In this document: positions 55,397 to 64,000 of the stretch, piece after piece
Layout of the letters: each line of letters opens with the position of its first letter
Numbering within the stretch: position 1 is the stretch's first letter
Assembly: GCA_001803395.1 (NCBI GenBank)
Contig: MHBU01000007.1
Span: forward strand, 32,026 to 96,025
Length of the DNA: 64,000 bases
Origin: Methylotenera sp. RIFCSPLOWO2_02_FULL_45_14
GTDB lineage: Bacteria; Pseudomonadota; Gammaproteobacteria; Burkholderiales; Methylophilaceae
Reading direction: 5' to 3'
Notes under the pieces: model-generated
Told to the model about the DNA's origin: nothing
What the model saw: only the letters and a program-made list of their open reading frames with translations
Databases searched by the model: none
Program-made: the position numbers and the translations under genes

Positions 55397-56167
55397 TCAA
55401 GCTGTCATTGGATGCTGGCAAGCAGCCTTACAAATATCTACAAATGCTTTAGCGTCTAATGAGCAGCGGCCCACTAGGCCGCCATCAATGTCTGGCATTG
55501 CAAATAGTGCTGATGCATTAGCCGGTTGTACGCTACCCCCATAGAGAATACGTACATTTTCCGCAACTTCTGCATTACATCTCGCGATGCGCCCACGGAT
55601 GAAGCTATGCACCTCTTGCGCCTGCTCAGGCGTAGCTGGCTTGCCGGTACCAACTGCCCACAATGGCTCGTAGGCGAGTACGGCCTTGGCTAGAAAATCC
55701 GCGCCGAAACGCCTGATGATGGAGTCTAGTTGCCGCCCAACTACATACTCTGTCCAGTCTGATTCACGTTCTTCTCTCGACTCACCCATGCAAAATATCG
55801 GGGTTAACCCAGCCTTGAGCGCTACATTGAATCTGGTGGCAGCAGTGTCGTCGGTTTCATGAAACTGGATGCGCCGTTCGGAGTGCCCGATAATGACGTG
55901 AGTACAGCCATAATCCACCAGCATGTCTGGAGAGACTGCACCGGTGAGTGCGCCGTCCTCGGTTGCGCAAAGATTCTGCGCTCCCCATGCGACATTCGTA
56001 CCCTGCAGTAAAGACTGCGCCTGACCAAGGTAAGGATAGGGAACACATACCACGTAATCAGCATTATGCAAGTCACGCACACCAGCAACCACATCCTCCA
56101 GCAGCGATTTATTCTTCGTTTTGCTGCCGTTCATTTTCCAGTTGCCTACTACTAGCTTGCGTCTCAT
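55397..56167 (-). CDS. tpiA: Triosephosphate isomerase
   Basis: Interconverts dihydroxyacetone phosphate and glyceraldehyde 3-phosphate, needed in the CBB cycle and glycolysis. The 256-aa TIM barrel has VGNWKMNGSK, the catalytic His in HVIIGHSERR, the catalytic Glu in VLAYEPLWAVGTGKPATP and the phosphate loop YGGSVQPANA. Placement in a cbb cluster rather than next to secG is notable. There may be a second housekeeping copy elsewhere. It follows fba by 34 bp. Confidence 0.96.
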   Translation of the reverse strand: MRRKLVVGNWKMNGSKTKNKSLLEDVVAGVRDLHNADYVVCVPYPYLGQAQSLLQGTNVAWGAQNLCATEDGALTGAVSPDMLVDYGCTHVIIGHSERRIQFHETDDTAATRFNVALKAGLTPIFCMGESREERESDWTEYVVGRQLDSIIRRFGADFLAKAVLAYEPLWAVGTGKPATPEQAQEVHSFIRGRIARCNAEVAENVRILYGGSVQPANASALFAMPDIDGGLVGRCSLDAKAFVDICKAACQHPMTA

Positions 56168-56201
56168 TTTTTGCCTTGATATGGAGGTTTAGAAAGCCGG
56201 C

Positions 56202-57266
56202 TCATCTAATGACTGCTGCCAATTCGCCTTTGGCATAGCGGATCGCCATAGCATCCAAGGAGATAACCTTAATTTTTGACGCTTGACCTGCACTGCCAAA
56301 TGCTTCAAAGCGTTCTTTACAAACACCTCTTGCGGCAACAGTGGCAGCCTTTAAGATCGCGCGAGGGTCAAACTCTTCAGGGCTTTCGTACATTTTTTTA
56401 CGCATGGCAGCGGTCATGGCTAATCGAATATCTGTATCAATGTTGACCTTGCGCACGCCGTTTTTGATGCCTTCAATAATTTCTGATACTGGCACGCCAT
56501 AAGTTTCTTTAATCTGTCCGCCGTATTTGCGAATCATCTCCAGCCACTCCTGCGAAACGCTTGAAGAGCCGTGCATGACCAGATGTGTATTCGGAATTCG
56601 CTGGTGTATCGCTTTGATTCTGTTAATGGCTAAAATATCGCCTGTAGGGGGGCGGCTAAACTTGTAAGCGCCGTGACTGGTGCCAATCGCAATTGCCAGC
56701 GCATCTACTTGTGTTGCCTTTACAAAGGCGGCTGCTTCATCCGGGTCGGTGAGTAATTGCGATTCATTTAAAACGCCCTCTGCTCCGCTGCCGTCCTCTT
56801 CTCCGGCCTGGCCGGTTTCCAGAGAACCCAAACAGCCAAGTTCGCCCTCCACGGAGACACCTACAGCATGTGCAACTTCGACCACGCGACGCGTCACGTC
56901 TACATTGTAATCATAAGAGGCGGGTGTTTTGGCATCGCTCTCCAGCGAGCCATCCATCATTACACTGGAAAATCCGCTGCGAATTGCTACCTGACACACG
57001 GCTGGTGATGCACCATGATCCTGATGCATACACAGAGGTATGTGTGGATACTGCTCAATGGCGGCTTCAACCAGCTTGCGCATAAAAGGTTCTCCGGCAT
57101 AACCTCTTGCGCCAGCTGAAGCCTGCAAAATAACTGGGCTATCCACCTCATTAGCCGCTTGCAAGATTGCATGAATCTGCTCCATGTTGTTGACGTTAAA
57201 CGCGGGTAAGCCGTACTGATGTTCAGCAGCATGATCTAATAGCTGCCTAAGCGAAATTAAAGCCAT
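56202..57266 (-). CDS. cbbA: Fructose/sedoheptulose-bisphosphate aldolase, class II (CBB type)
   Basis: Zinc aldolase that condenses triose phosphates to fructose 1,6-bisphosphate and, in the CBB cycle, makes sedoheptulose bisphosphate. The 354-aa protein has [13 protein letters not shown], the catalytic and zinc motif [21 protein letters not shown] with an adjacent acidic loop, and [12 protein letters not shown]. This is the CBB/plastid-like class IIB group (CbbA). It is the seventh gene of the cluster. Confidence 0.94.
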   Translation of the reverse strand: MALISLRQLLDHAAEHQYGLPAFNVNNMEQIHAILQAANEVDSPVILQASAGARGYAGEPFMRKLVEAAIEQYPHIPLCMHQDHGASPAVCQVAIRSGFSSVMMDGSLESDAKTPASYDYNVDVTRRVVEVAHAVGVSVEGELGCLGSLETGQAGEEDGSGAEGVLNESQLLTDPDEAAAFVKATQVDALAIAIGTSHGAYKFSRPPTGDILAINRIKAIHQRIPNTHLVMHGSSSVSQEWLEMIRKYGGQIKETYGVPVSEIIEGIKNGVRKVNIDTDIRLAMTAAMRKKMYESPEEFDPRAILKAATVAARGVCKERFEAFGSAGQASKIKVISLDAMAIRYAKGELAAVIR

Positions 57267-57305
57267 TTTTTATATCCTATCATTCATATATAATTTGCAA
57301 AAAAC

Positions 57306-57971
57306 TCAAATTGCCATAATTTTTATAAGAAAATCAGGCACCTCGCGAATATCTTCAATCAGGCGATCCGGGTTGGCTAACCTGATGTCATGCCCAGCGT
57401 TATAACCATAAGGTACAGCCCAACACAGCACTCCAGCACTTTTGGCGGTAGCAACATCAATCTCAGAGTCACCCACAAAAAGACTGCTATCGGAAGATTC
57501 ACGCAAAGTGTTTAAGCAATAATGAATCACTTGCGGATTGGGCTTTTTGACGGCCAGTGTGTCGCCACTGATGATCAAATTGAAAAAATCAGCCAGGCCA
57601 TGTTGCTTCAACAAGGGTTCGGTAAACTGCTGCTCCTTATTGGTAATGACTGCCTGTTTGATGCCTTTTTTCTTCACCTTATGCAAGGTTTCCCTGACAA
57701 ATGGGTAAAGCTGACTCGTAGTCCCTACGGTTTCTATATAGTGTCGGGTGAAGTGATTCATGACCTCATCCCACGCAGGCGCAGGAATACGTTCTGTTGT
57801 ATGCCATGCCTGTTTCATTAACCATGCTGTACCGTGACCTATCCATGTTCTGACTTGTGCTTCGTCAACGGCCGGTTGATCATATAGTGTCAAGGTGCGG
57901 TTTACTGCATCTGTAATCTCACCCGCTGTATCCAACAAAGTGCCATCAAGGTCATACATCACTAAAGCCAT
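57306..57971 (-). CDS. cbbZ: Phosphoglycolate phosphatase
   Basis: HAD hydrolase that removes phosphoglycolate formed by RuBisCO oxygenation. The 221 aa have motif I MYDLDGTLLDTAGEI, motif II VITNKEQQF, the lysine in VKKPNPQVIHYC and motif IV FVGDSEIDVATAKSAG. The location between prk and fba in a cbb cluster supports the CbbZ role over a general Gph. Complete. Confidence 0.92.
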   Translation of the reverse strand: MALVMYDLDGTLLDTAGEITDAVNRTLTLYDQPAVDEAQVRTWIGHGTAWLMKQAWHTTERIPAPAWDEVMNHFTRHYIETVGTTSQLYPFVRETLHKVKKKGIKQAVITNKEQQFTEPLLKQHGLADFFNLIISGDTLAVKKPNPQVIHYCLNTLRESSDSSLFVGDSEIDVATAKSAGVLCWAVPYGYNAGHDIRLANPDRLIEDIREVPDFLIKIMAI

Positions 57972-58019
57972 AATGGTTCCAACGTCAGGATGAGCAACTG
58001 ATTAAGAATATGCATGCCA

Positions 58020-58886
58020 TCAATCCCTCATACTCATTAAACGTAGAATCATAGGCGTAAAAATAAGTTGCATCGCCAGCCCCATTTTACCTCCGGGAAC
58101 AACCAAGGTATTAGGTCTGGTCATCATGGAGCCATGCAACATGTTGAGTAAATATGGGAAATCAATGCCCTTGGGCTGGGCAAAACGAATAACCACCATG
58201 CTCTCATCAGCGCTCGGAATATCCTTGGCAATAAAAGGATTAGAAGTGTCTACCGTGGGTACACGCTGAAAATTCACATGTGTCCGTGAAAACTGCGGGC
58301 AAATATGATGAACATAGTCAGGCATGCGGCGCAAAATGGTATCGACTACAGCCTCTTGAGAATATCCGCGCACCTTTTGGTCCCGGTGCATTTTCTGTAT
58401 CCATTCTAGATTGATAATGGGCACAACGCCTACGAGCAAATCGACATGTTTTGCCACATCGGCATCTGGGCCGACATACCCGCCATGCAACCCTTCATAG
58501 AACAGCACATCAGCATCCTCAGCGCTATCCCGCCAGGGCGTCAGTGTGCCGGCAGACTGGTTATAGGGAGCCCCCTCAACATCGGTGTGGATATATTTGC
58601 GGACTTTGCATCGTCCCGTTTCACTAAATTTTTTGAAGGTATCAGCAAGTTCAGGCAAAAGATTGGCTTCCGGGCTAAAGTGACTAAAATGACTTCCCGG
58701 AATCTTGCTGTATTTTTCCAGCTCAGCATCCATCTCTTTACGCTCATAGCGGTGCATGGAATCACCTTCTATCGCTTGGGCCTTGATGCCTTCGCGCCTG
58801 AAGATATATTCAAAACTATTCATCACGGAAGTGGTTCCGGCACCTGATGAACCGGTTATCGCAATCACTGGATTTTTTCTGGACAT
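58020..58886 (-). CDS. cbbP: Phosphoribulokinase
   Basis: Makes ribulose 1,5-bisphosphate from ribulose 5-phosphate and ATP; with RuBisCO it defines the CBB cycle. The 288-aa bacterial-type (octameric class) enzyme has the P-loop TGSSGAGTTSVMNSF (about 11-25), EGDSMHRYER, SHFSPEANLLPEL, FYEGLHGGYV and the C-terminal GGKMGLAMQLIF. Complete. It follows fbp by 20 bp. Confidence 0.96.
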   Translation of the reverse strand: MSRKNPVIAITGSSGAGTTSVMNSFEYIFRREGIKAQAIEGDSMHRYERKEMDAELEKYSKIPGSHFSHFSPEANLLPELADTFKKFSETGRCKVRKYIHTDVEGAPYNQSAGTLTPWRDSAEDADVLFYEGLHGGYVGPDADVAKHVDLLVGVVPIINLEWIQKMHRDQKVRGYSQEAVVDTILRRMPDYVHHICPQFSRTHVNFQRVPTVDTSNPFIAKDIPSADESMVVIRFAQPKGIDFPYLLNMLHGSMMTRPNTLVVPGGKMGLAMQLIFTPMILRLMSMRD

Positions 58887-58906
58887 GGCTGTTTCTTCCC
58901 AATGGT

Positions 58907-59971
58907 TTATCTATAAAAGGAGCGGTCATTGAACAGGGGCAATGCATCATCTGTCCCCATGTCGTGCGCATTGTGATAGCGCTCCACCCGTAAGACTTCA
59001 TTCCGTGAGCCCATGACGACAGGTATACGCTGATGAATCATTTCAGGCTGTACTGCTAAAATGCGGATCCTGCCGGTGGAAGCCAATCCACCCGCCTGCT
59101 CCACCAGCATCGCCATCGGGTTAGCCTCGTACATCAGCCGTAACCGGCCTGGCTTCGTTGCGTCCTTATTGTCTTTAGGGTAGAGATAAATTCCGCCGCG
59201 CATCAGGATGCGGTGAATATCTGCCACCATGCTTGCTACCCAGCGCATGTTGAAATCTTTCTCCCTCCGGTTGGTTGTTCCCGCCTTGCATTCATTGACA
59301 TAGCGTTTGACAGGAGGCTCCCAGAAACGCTCATTACTGGCGTTAATGGCATATTCAGCCGTGTCTTCAGGAATCTGGATGTTCGCATGCGTCAGTACAA
59401 ACTCACCCGCATCACGATCCAGCGTAAAGCCATGCGTCCCTTTACCGACTGTCAGCACCAGCATGGTGCAAGGCCCATAAAGCGCATAACCTGCAGCAAT
59501 TTGCTGGTTGCCAGCCTGCAGGTAGTCACTGTCCTGCGGTAGCGCGTGTGCAGGGGCATGCAATACTGAAAAGATAGAGCCGACCGATACATTGACCGCC
59601 ACGTTCGATGAACCGTCCAGCGGGTCAAAAATTACCAAAAAAGCACCTGTGCCTGGATCATCGGCAATCAGTACCGGCATATCCATCTCTTCTGAGGCTA
59701 AACCTGCCACCAGGCCGCTCCGCGTCAGGTGGTCGATAAAAATCTGATTACTCACCACATCCAGCTTCATTTGCGTCTCGCCCTGAATGTTCTGGCTTTC
59801 CAACTTGCCATACATGTCAGCCAAAGCGCCTTGTTCGGTTAACCTGGAGATGGCCTTTACCGTATCTGCAATATTCAAAATCAAGGCGGTCAATTGGCTG
59901 TCTGGGGGCAGGCCTTGTGACGCCTCAACCAGAAAGCTGGCTAACGTGGTGTGATGTGTATTCATATGCAA
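58907..59971 (-). CDS. cbbF: Fructose-1,6-bisphosphatase class I (CBB)
   Basis: Hydrolyses fructose 1,6-bisphosphate and probably sedoheptulose 1,7-bisphosphate in the cycle. The 354 aa include the metal site FDPLDGSSNVAVNVSVG, GLASEEMD upstream, and C-terminal RGGIYLYPKDNKDATKPGRLRL (in part) and EQAGGLASTGRIRIL for substrate binding. It follows cbbX by 16 bp. One 60-base line counted by hand (59041-59100) is 57% G+C. Confidence 0.95.
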   Translation of the reverse strand: MHMNTHHTTLASFLVEASQGLPPDSQLTALILNIADTVKAISRLTEQGALADMYGKLESQNIQGETQMKLDVVSNQIFIDHLTRSGLVAGLASEEMDMPVLIADDPGTGAFLVIFDPLDGSSNVAVNVSVGSIFSVLHAPAHALPQDSDYLQAGNQQIAAGYALYGPCTMLVLTVGKGTHGFTLDRDAGEFVLTHANIQIPEDTAEYAINASNERFWEPPVKRYVNECKAGTTNRREKDFNMRWVASMVADIHRILMRGGIYLYPKDNKDATKPGRLRLMYEANPMAMLVEQAGGLASTGRIRILAVQPEMIHQRIPVVMGSRNEVLRVERYHNAHDMGTDDALPLFNDRSFYR

Positions 59972-59987
59972 TGCGCTTTTCCTAATC

Positions 59988-60893
59988 TCATTGGCCCGAT
60001 GCCGATTTGCTTTCTAAACTTTCAGTAAACACGCGAGAGGCACGGATATCGGCCTCGGTAATCGTGGATAAATCCTCAATCGTGGCGTTTGTCCTGGCGC
60101 CTGACGCTATTTCAAAAATACGGTTAGCGTGACGCAAGCGTATTCTGTCCAGTGCATTTCTAATGGAGCGTGCATTCGCGAAATGCGGCTGTGTTTTGCG
60201 CTGTTCGATATATTCACTCATCGCCGCCAGTGCTTTTTCATCAAACTGATAATGCATTGCGGCTACCATTTTTTGCGCAATTTCCAGGAGTTCATGCTGA
60301 CTGTAATCCGGAAAATCAATATGATGCGCAATCCGTGATGACATGCCCGGGTTGGATTGAAAAAACGTATCCATCCTGTCCTTATACCCGGCCAAAATCA
60401 CGACCAAATCATCCCGGTTGTTTTCCATCACTTGCAGCAGTATTTCGATGGCTTCTTGCCCGTAATCTCTTTCATTTTCAGGGCGATACAAGTAGTAGGC
60501 TTCATCAATAAACAACACGCCGCCCATCGCTTTTTTCAGCACGTCTTTAGTCTTGGGCGCGGTGTGACCAATGTATTGTCCTACTAAATCATCCCGCGTC
60601 ACACTCACCACATGGCCTTTGCGCACATAGCCCAACCGATGCAGCATTTCGGCCATACGCAAGGCCACCGTGGTTTTGCCGGTGCCAGGATTGCCGGTAA
60701 AACACATATGCAGATTAGGCTGCGCACTTTCGATTCCCAGCTGGAGGCGCGCACGTGATACCACCAGAAATGCGGCGATCTCACGGATTCTTTGCTTGAC
60801 CGGGGCCAAGCCGACGAGGTCGTGGTCCAGTTTTGCCAACACCTCTGCGATATTGGCATCTGCCAGAATCTGCTGTAAATCTATGCTGGTCAT
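59988..60893 (-). CDS. cbbX: Red-type RuBisCO activase CbbX
   Basis: AAA+ protein that removes inhibitory sugar phosphates from red-type RuBisCO by pulling on the large-subunit tail. The 301 aa have the Walker A loop [15 protein letters not shown] (about 66-80), the pore-loop region [14 protein letters not shown], Walker [13 protein letters not shown] and arginine-rich sensor region [15 protein letters not shown]. CbbX, rather than CbbQ/CbbO, marks the red (form IC/ID) lineage, in line with the CbbS C-terminal extension. It overlaps cbbS by 4 bp. Confidence 0.96.
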   Translation of the reverse strand: MTSIDLQQILADANIAEVLAKLDHDLVGLAPVKQRIREIAAFLVVSRARLQLGIESAQPNLHMCFTGNPGTGKTTVALRMAEMLHRLGYVRKGHVVSVTRDDLVGQYIGHTAPKTKDVLKKAMGGVLFIDEAYYLYRPENERDYGQEAIEILLQVMENNRDDLVVILAGYKDRMDTFFQSNPGMSSRIAHHIDFPDYSQHELLEIAQKMVAAMHYQFDEKALAAMSEYIEQRKTQPHFANARSIRNALDRIRLRHANRIFEIASGARTNATIEDLSTITEADIRASRVFTESLESKSASGQ

Positions 60894-61303
60894 ACACTGC
60901 CTGGTGGCATTTCGGTACTGTAAGCGCGTGTAGTGTATCGAATGGTTCTACCTTCGCCCTCTTGCCGGATGAGGCCGAAGCCCGGTTCCATCGCAGGGCG
61001 ACTGACAATGAAGCTCATCACCATTGATTCAACCCCACGCGTGCTATTAAACGCATTGACTTTGATGTAGGCATTCGGGCAGGCCTTGCGACAAGCCTCC
61101 AAATCATAAATGACCGCTGCACCGTCTTTAATTTCAAACATGGGCTGTTCCCACATGTTCCAGTAAACATTACGTGGGTGCGGGTCATCTGTCCACTCAA
61201 TTGAAACTGCCCATCCATTGCTGATGGCGTAGTCCACCTGCGCTCTGATTTCCTCATCGTTAAGCGGAGGTAAAAAAGAGAATTGTCCTTGTGTTATGTG
61301 CAT
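60890..61303 (-). CDS. cbbS: RuBisCO small subunit (red type)
   Basis: Small subunit of form I RuBisCO (L8S8). The 137 aa contain [41 protein letters not shown] (in part) and [20 protein letters not shown]. After SFIVSRP there is a C-terminal extension of about 30 residues ([20 protein letters not shown]) that forms the central-channel hairpin known in red-type enzymes. It is 38 bp after cbbL. Confidence 0.96.
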   Translation of the reverse strand: MHITQGQFSFLPPLNDEEIRAQVDYAISNGWAVSIEWTDDPHPRNVYWNMWEQPMFEIKDGAAVIYDLEACRKACPNAYIKVNAFNSTRGVESMVMSFIVSRPAMEPGFGLIRQEGEGRTIRYTTRAYSTEMPPGSV

Positions 61304-61341
61304 ATTGGTTTCCTTTGCTTAAAACTTAATTTGCTAAAAAG

Positions 61342-62847
<1,506 letters not shown>

Positions 62848-62899
62848 TCAAAAATACTTGCAATTGATAATGATGTAGTACTGTATAAAATATTAGAGT

Positions 62900-62912
62900 T
62901 AAGTTAAAGTAA
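62900..62912 (-). promoter_or_regulatory. Candidate CbbR-type site upstream of cbbL
   Basis: On the minus strand TTACTTTAACTTA fits TNA-N7-TNA, the loose motif known for the LysR regulator CbbR, about 75 bp before the cbbL start. The region is very AT-rich, so a chance match is likely. No cbbR gene is present in the window. Confidence 0.25.
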
Positions 62913-62956
62913 TAAATAATTCACTCACAGTTAAGTTTTACTTATGCGAAATCAGT

Positions 62957-62967
62957 AGTGTCCGGAG
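62957..62967. mobile_element. Possible terminal inverted repeat of the IS4-type element
   Basis: AGTGTCCGGAG lies 3-13 bp beyond the transposase stop codon. It resembles the GTGTCCGGA-type ends of several IS4-family elements as remembered. The other end is outside the window, so the pair cannot be checked. Confidence 0.35.
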
Positions 62968-62969
62968 AT

Positions 62970-64000
62970 TTAATTGAATAAATTCAGTTGGTTATCATTT
63001 TCAGTCGAATTCATTTGTAACTCCATATTTTTAAGTAGTTGATCGAGCTGTGTTTTTTCGAAAAGAGTCAGACTCAGAATCTGTAATATTGTGTAGAGCG
63101 AAGCCTCGATCTTGAAACGTTTCTTGACGATAGTGACCAGGATATAGACGGTAATCGCAATCCAGATCTGCGTCTTCACCGCATTTTCTGTAGTGCCATA
63201 GAAGGCCTTGATACGAAGGTGTTGTTTGATCCATTTAAAGAATAGTTCGACCTGCCAGCGGCAACGGTAAAGCTGAGCGATAGTTAGTGCCGGTAAGTCG
63301 AAGTTGTTGGTCAGGAAGATCAGTTCCCTGTCGTGCTCTGCATCGTGAAACTTGATACGTCGCAGATGCTGCGGATAGTCTTTACTGGCCTTGACGCTGG
63401 TTAAGGCGATGGTCTGGTCGTAACGCAGTCCGGTGGATTTATCCACGGCACGCGAGTAAACACGGCGACAGGCTAAATTGGCTTTGCCTCGGATAACAAA
63501 GAACGATTGCCCCAGATGCATGCGGTATAAACGGGTGAAATCGGTGAAGCCCCGATCCATGATGTAAAAGCTACCAGCTTCTAGAATTAGGATGTCGAGT
63601 ACATTGACTTCGTGCATCTTGCCATCGCTGATGTGAATAAAGGTGGGAGTGTTGCCGCGCAAATCAAGTAGCGTATGCATCTTGACTGCCGCCTTGGCTT
63701 TGCGAAACTGCGCCCAAGGGAATACGCTCAAGCACAGATCGATGGTAGTCGTGTCGCGTGCATAAACTGTCTGATCCAACTCCACAGAAAAACTGTCGTT
63801 GGCGTAGAGTTTGCGAGCGGTCTGGATCAAGCTCATGGCGAAGTCTGCGTAAATTCTGCAATCGCGGGATTCGTTGGCATTGGCTAGTGTGCTGCGTGCG
63901 ATGTTGCCACGAATGCCTAGGTGATAGAGCTTGGTCTGGTGAGCACGCAGACAGGTTTCGATGTCACGCAGACTCTCGCGATAAGTCAGTTGCGCGAAGG
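62970..64000 (-). mobile_element. IS4-family transposase (5' end outside window)
   Basis: DDE transposase reading frame, open from the right window edge. The first visible residues (FAQLTYRESLRDIETCLRAH) are the N-terminal part of an IS4-type transposase, followed by KLYHLGIRGNIARSTLANAN. DDE residues: Asp in LDQTVYARDTTTIDL, Asp in FYIMDRGFTDF, and Glu in the signature YRCRWQVELFFKWIKQHL (Y-(2)-R-(3)-E-(6)-K). About 343 residues are visible with no stop or frameshift, so the copy may be active. A start at 63836 is internal and not the true one. It lies 143 bp upstream of cbbL in the same direction. Confidence 0.92.

Noticed and set aside
63664-64000. A frameshifted or broken transposase
   Set aside because: The transposase frame reads without a stop from the right window edge to 62970; the internal ATG at 63836 is not the real start.

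Overview
The window looks like a chromosomal stretch of a betaproteobacterium, most likely of the order Nitrosomonadales and possibly near Methylophilaceae (Methylotenera-like). This rests on remembered protein families and gene orders (trxA-rho-rpmE, argB-nucleotidase-slmA, lpoA-yraN-dolP next to rsmI, a full dcw cluster, an fdsGBA-fdhD-fdsD formate dehydrogenase operon, a Neisseria-like Cas9). No database search was run, so the taxonomy is inference. The main misfit with an ordinary Methylophilaceae genome is a complete RuBisCO (Calvin cycle) cluster at the right end.

Layout. (1) 1-2566: a type II-C CRISPR-Cas locus: the 3' part of cas9, cas1, cas2, then six identical 37-bp repeats with five 30-nt spacers. 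The array has no visible leader, each repeat carries a TATAAT at its 3' end on the minus strand, and a hairpin plus T-run faces the array, so crRNA probably runs leftward toward cas2. (2) 2596-10367: molybdenum cofactor genes mobA and moaA, divergent from an NAD-dependent molybdenum formate dehydrogenase operon with its maturation factor FdhD. These form one functional unit: cofactor synthesis, enzyme, sulfur transfer. (3) 10419-22547: housekeeping and envelope genes (ArnT-like membrane protein, rpmE2, rho, trxA, a PilZ-like protein, a periplasmic thioredoxin-like protein, DUF3579, dolP, yraN, lpoA, rsmI, pyrC) and one HNH nuclease-like gene. (4) 22560-23317: a cluster of palindromic repeat elements followed by rnpB. 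(5) 23493-42604: the division and cell wall cluster mraZ-rsmH-ftsL-ftsI-murE-murF-mraY-murD-ftsW-murG-murC-murB-ddlB-ftsQ-ftsA-ftsZ-lpxC, with a clear promoter and a three-box MraZ operator. (6) 42658-51987: a small membrane protein, slt, an NDUFA9-like reductase, cca, DUF2788, a cysteine-rich hemerythrin-like protein, slmA, a pyrimidine nucleotidase, argB, and argA fused to an N-terminal XRE-type DNA-binding domain. (7) 52521-62826: one long leftward gene run cbbL-cbbS-cbbX-fbp-prk-cbbZ-fba-tpiA-pntAa-pntAb-pntB. It combines red-type RuBisCO and its activase, the CBB-specific enzymes and an NADPH-producing transhydrogenase. (8) 62970-64000: an IS4-family transposase running off the window edge, directly upstream of cbbL.

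How it fits together. Formate oxidation by FdsABG gives CO2 and NADH. The cbb-pnt run could convert reducing power to NADPH through PntAB and refix CO2. Genes shared with a ribulose monophosphate pathway (transketolase, rpe, rpi), pgk, gap and a cbbR regulator are not in the window. The most unusual points are the DNA-binding-domain fusion to N-acetylglutamate synthase with two matching palindromes upstream of it, the transhydrogenase-tailed cbb cluster with an IS at its head, the repeat-encoded crRNA promoters, and the nested palindrome cluster before rnpB.
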